Positions 62,393 to 64,000 of a stretch of DNA of 64,000 nucleotides are shown here, in pieces; the first letter of the stretch is position 1; each line of letters opens with the position of its first letter. The notes beneath the pieces are model-generated. The model worked only from the letters and a program-made list of their open reading frames with translations. It did not search any database and was not told the DNA's origin. The DNA comes from Micromonospora sp. NBRC 110009 (GTDB lineage Bacteria > Actinomycetota > Actinomycetes > Mycobacteriales > Micromonosporaceae): assembly GCF_030518795.1 (NCBI RefSeq), contig NZ_CP130427.1, forward strand, positions 2,914,001 to 2,978,000. The letters are read 5' to 3'. Both the position numbers and the translations under genes were made by a program.

Positions 62393-63136
62393 GTGCTCGC
62401 CACCCGTGGTCTGACCTGGCGAATCGGTGAGGTCGCCATCGTCGACGGCGTCTACCTCGATCTCGCGCCCGGGGAGTTCCTCGGCGTGATCGGGCCCAAC
62501 GGCGCCGGCAAGACCTCGCTGTTCAACCTGATCACCGGCCTGCGCCGGCCCACCGACGGCCGGGTCCTGCTGGACGGGGAGGACGTCACCGCCCTGCCCC
62601 CGCACCGGCGGGCCCGGCTCGGGCTGGGACGTACCTTCCAGGCGTCCTCGGTCTTCGGGTCGCTGACGGTGCGGGAGAACGTCCGGCTCGCCGTACAGGC
62701 GCACCGGGGTGGCTCGATGAAGCTGTGGCGGCGGGCGGCGGCCGACCGGGAGGTGGTCGCCGCCGCCGACGCGGCGCTCGACCGGGTCGGCCTCGCCCAC
62801 CGGGGTACGGCGCTGGCCGGCACCCTGGCCCACGGCGAGAAGCGGAAGCTGGAGATCGCCCTGCTGCTCGCCGGGGAACCCCGGGTGATGCTGCTCGACG
62901 AACCGATGGCCGGGGTCAGCGCCGAGGACGTCCCCGAGCTGGTCAGCGTCATCAAGTCGCTGACCGGCGACACCGGCCGGTCGGTGCTCATGGTGGAACA
63001 CCACATGGACGTGATCCTGGAACTCGCCGACCGGATCGCCGTGATGCACCACGGCGCGCTGTTGGCCTGCGACACCCCGGACACGGTGATGGCCAACGCC
63101 ACCGTCCAGGAGGCCTACCTGGGGGAGTCGCTGTGA
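62393..63136 (+). CDS. livG: ABC transporter ATP-binding protein, LivG type
   Basis: 247 residues, GTG start. Walker A GVIGPNGAGKTSLFNLITGL, the LivG Q-loop region LGLGRTFQASSVFGSLTVRE, signature LAHGEKRKLEIALLLAGEPR and Walker B VMLLDEPMAGVSAEDVPEL. It hydrolyses ATP at the inner face to drive import together with the LivF-type protein, whose GTG overlaps its stop. Confidence 0.93.
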   Translation: MLATRGLTWRIGEVAIVDGVYLDLAPGEFLGVIGPNGAGKTSLFNLITGLRRPTDGRVLLDGEDVTALPPHRRARLGLGRTFQASSVFGSLTVRENVRLAVQAHRGGSMKLWRRAAADREVVAAADAALDRVGLAHRGTALAGTLAHGEKRKLEIALLLAGEPRVMLLDEPMAGVSAEDVPELVSVIKSLTGDTGRSVLMVEHHMDVILELADRIAVMHHGALLACDTPDTVMANATVQEAYLGESL

Positions 63137-63921
63137 CCGAACCGATCCTCTCGGTCGAGAACCTGTCGGTGCGGATCGCCGGGCTGCACATCCTCCAGGG
63201 GGTGTCGTTCGAGGTCGCGCCGACCGGGGTGACCGTGCTGCTCGGCCGCAACGGCGTCGGCAAGACCACCACCCTGCGCGCGATCGTCGGCCTGACCCCG
63301 CGCAACGGCGAGGTGCGCGGCGCCATCCGGATGGGCGCGCAGAGCCTGCTGGCCCGCCCCACCCACCGGCTGGTCCGCGGCGGCCTCGGCTATGTGCCGG
63401 AGGACCGCTGCGTCTTCGCCGGGCTCAGCGTCGCAGAGAACCTGCGGCTCGCCGAACGGCGGGGCACCACCCCGGCGTACGACAAGGTCTTCGCGCTCTT
63501 CCCGGAGCTGGACCGGCGCGGACGGCAACGGGCCGGTTCGCTCTCCGGCGGGCAGCAGCAGATGCTCGCCATCGGCCGGGTGCTGCTCAACGACAACCGG
63601 CTGCTGCTGGTCGACGAGCCGACCAAGGGGTTGGCGCCGAAGGTGGTGACCGAGGTGGCCGAGGTGCTGGAACGGGTGGCCGAGTCCGTGCCGGTGCTGC
63701 TGGTCGAGCAGAACCTGGCCGTGGTGCGGCGGCTGGCGACGGACGCGGTGGTGCTCTCCGCCGGCCAGGTGGCCTGGACCGGGAACGCCCAGGACCTGCT
63801 GCTGGAGACCGCGCTGACCAAGTCCCTGCTGGGCGTCGGCTCCGGCGAGGTGCCGGTGAGCGCGAGGAGTGAGCCGGGTTTGCGAGCCCCGCAGTCGCGA
63901 ACGAAGGATGGCATGGCGTGA
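63133..63921 (+). CDS. livF: ABC transporter ATP-binding protein, LivF type
   Basis: 262 residues, GTG overlapping the livG stop. Walker A LLGRNGVGKTTTLRAIVGL, GLGYVPEDRCVFAGLSVAEN, signature SLSGGQQQMLAIGRVLLNDN, and Walker B LLLVDEPTKGLAPKVVTEVA. It is the second ATPase of the Liv-type transporter. The last ~25 residues form a charged tail. Its stop overlaps the start of the permease gene by four bases. Confidence 0.93.
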   Translation: MTEPILSVENLSVRIAGLHILQGVSFEVAPTGVTVLLGRNGVGKTTTLRAIVGLTPRNGEVRGAIRMGAQSLLARPTHRLVRGGLGYVPEDRCVFAGLSVAENLRLAERRGTTPAYDKVFALFPELDRRGRQRAGSLSGGQQQMLAIGRVLLNDNRLLLVDEPTKGLAPKVVTEVAEVLERVAESVPVLLVEQNLAVVRRLATDAVVLSAGQVAWTGNAQDLLLETALTKSLLGVGSGEVPVSARSEPGLRAPQSRTKDGMA

Positions 63922-64000
63922 GCACGGTGATCCTGCTGACCCTGACCGGGCTCGGCCTGGCCGCGCTCTACTTCCTGGTCGCCTCCGGCCTCTCCCTGGT
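63918..64000 (+). CDS. Branched-chain amino acid ABC permease, LivH type (3' truncated by window end)
   Basis: GTG overlaps the LivF stop (GTGA). Only 27 codons are visible; they begin MSTVILLTLTGLGLAALYFL, a first membrane segment as in LivH-type permeases. The call rests on this and on operon position. Confidence 0.7.
   Translation, partial: MSTVILLTLTGLGLAALYFLVASGLSL

Overview
The window is high-GC actinobacterial chromosome, most probably from a Micromonospora-like member of the Micromonosporaceae. The evidence is very high GC with strong third-position bias, many GTG (and some TTG) starts, frequent 4-nt GTGA/ATGA stop-start overlaps, and a block in the order known from Streptomyces: HAD hydrolase, rsbN-like gene, bldN, glutaredoxin, rex, hemA, hemC, hemD, hemB. 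I see no rRNA, tRNA, CRISPR array, insertion sequence or prophage. The window reads as ordinary chromosome, cut at both ends inside genes (an epimerase-like gene on the left, a LivH-type permease on the right).

Layout. 1-2.4 kb: SDR/epimerase tail, lysophospholipid acyltransferase with a lysine/alanine repeat, HAD-IB phosphatase. 2.5-5.0 kb: developmental sigma factor BldN with its probable membrane anti-sigma factor RsbN, a possible 51-codon leader ORF coupled to bldN, a sigma-BldN-type promoter and a BldD-like box. 5.3-9.9 kb: acyl-CoA synthetase, glutaredoxin-like protein, HAD hydrolase, and a NarL/DesK-type two-component pair. 10.1-15.9 kb: rex-hemACDB operon with a Rex operator over the probable promoter. 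15.9-18.7 kb: ECF sigma factor and membrane protein, a long inverted repeat, and an XRE regulator. 18.8-30.3 kb: secreted and envelope enzymes (ExeM/NucH nuclease, lytic transglycosylase, phospholipase A2, GHL10 glycoside hydrolase), plus a GNAT enzyme, an FmdB-type zinc ribbon protein and a cyclase-like/STAND ATPase regulator.

30.6-39.8 kb: APC permease, GGGCCC-centred repeats, then a five-gene arabinan/arabinoside utilisation operon (GH51, binding protein, two permeases, GH43) divergent from a LacI regulator with tandem operator-like repeats between them. 39-44.8 kb: methyltransferase, ABC-F protein, ROK protein, TPR protein, Smr protein and LtrA. 44.8-47.2 kb: membrane M28 peptidase. 47.4-51.7 kb: tightly coupled receiver-PP2C phosphatase, CHASE3 histidine kinase, Rcp1-like response regulator and inositol monophosphatase family gene. 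51.9-56.2 kb: secreted coiled-coil/LAS-like peptidase, membrane spermidine synthase-like protein, and a Ser/Thr kinase with an extracellular CBM2-like domain. 56.2-58.3 kb: KtrA/KtrB potassium uptake. 58.4-61.0 kb: glycerophosphodiesterase, then a small GntR / DivIVA-like / Cys-His protein locus around a palindrome. 61.2-64 kb: start of a branched-chain amino acid type (Liv) ABC operon.

Working together: the left third is a conserved development-plus-redox core (BldN control of differentiation, Rex control of haem synthesis by NADH/NAD+). The middle is dominated by secreted hydrolases and carbohydrate scavenging typical of a soil saprophyte. The right part is signalling and transport. The least explained elements are the leader ORF before bldN, the possible ATC start of the phosphatase gene, the kinase-CBM2 fusion, the 17.8-kb inverted repeat, and the GntR/DivIVA small-gene locus.
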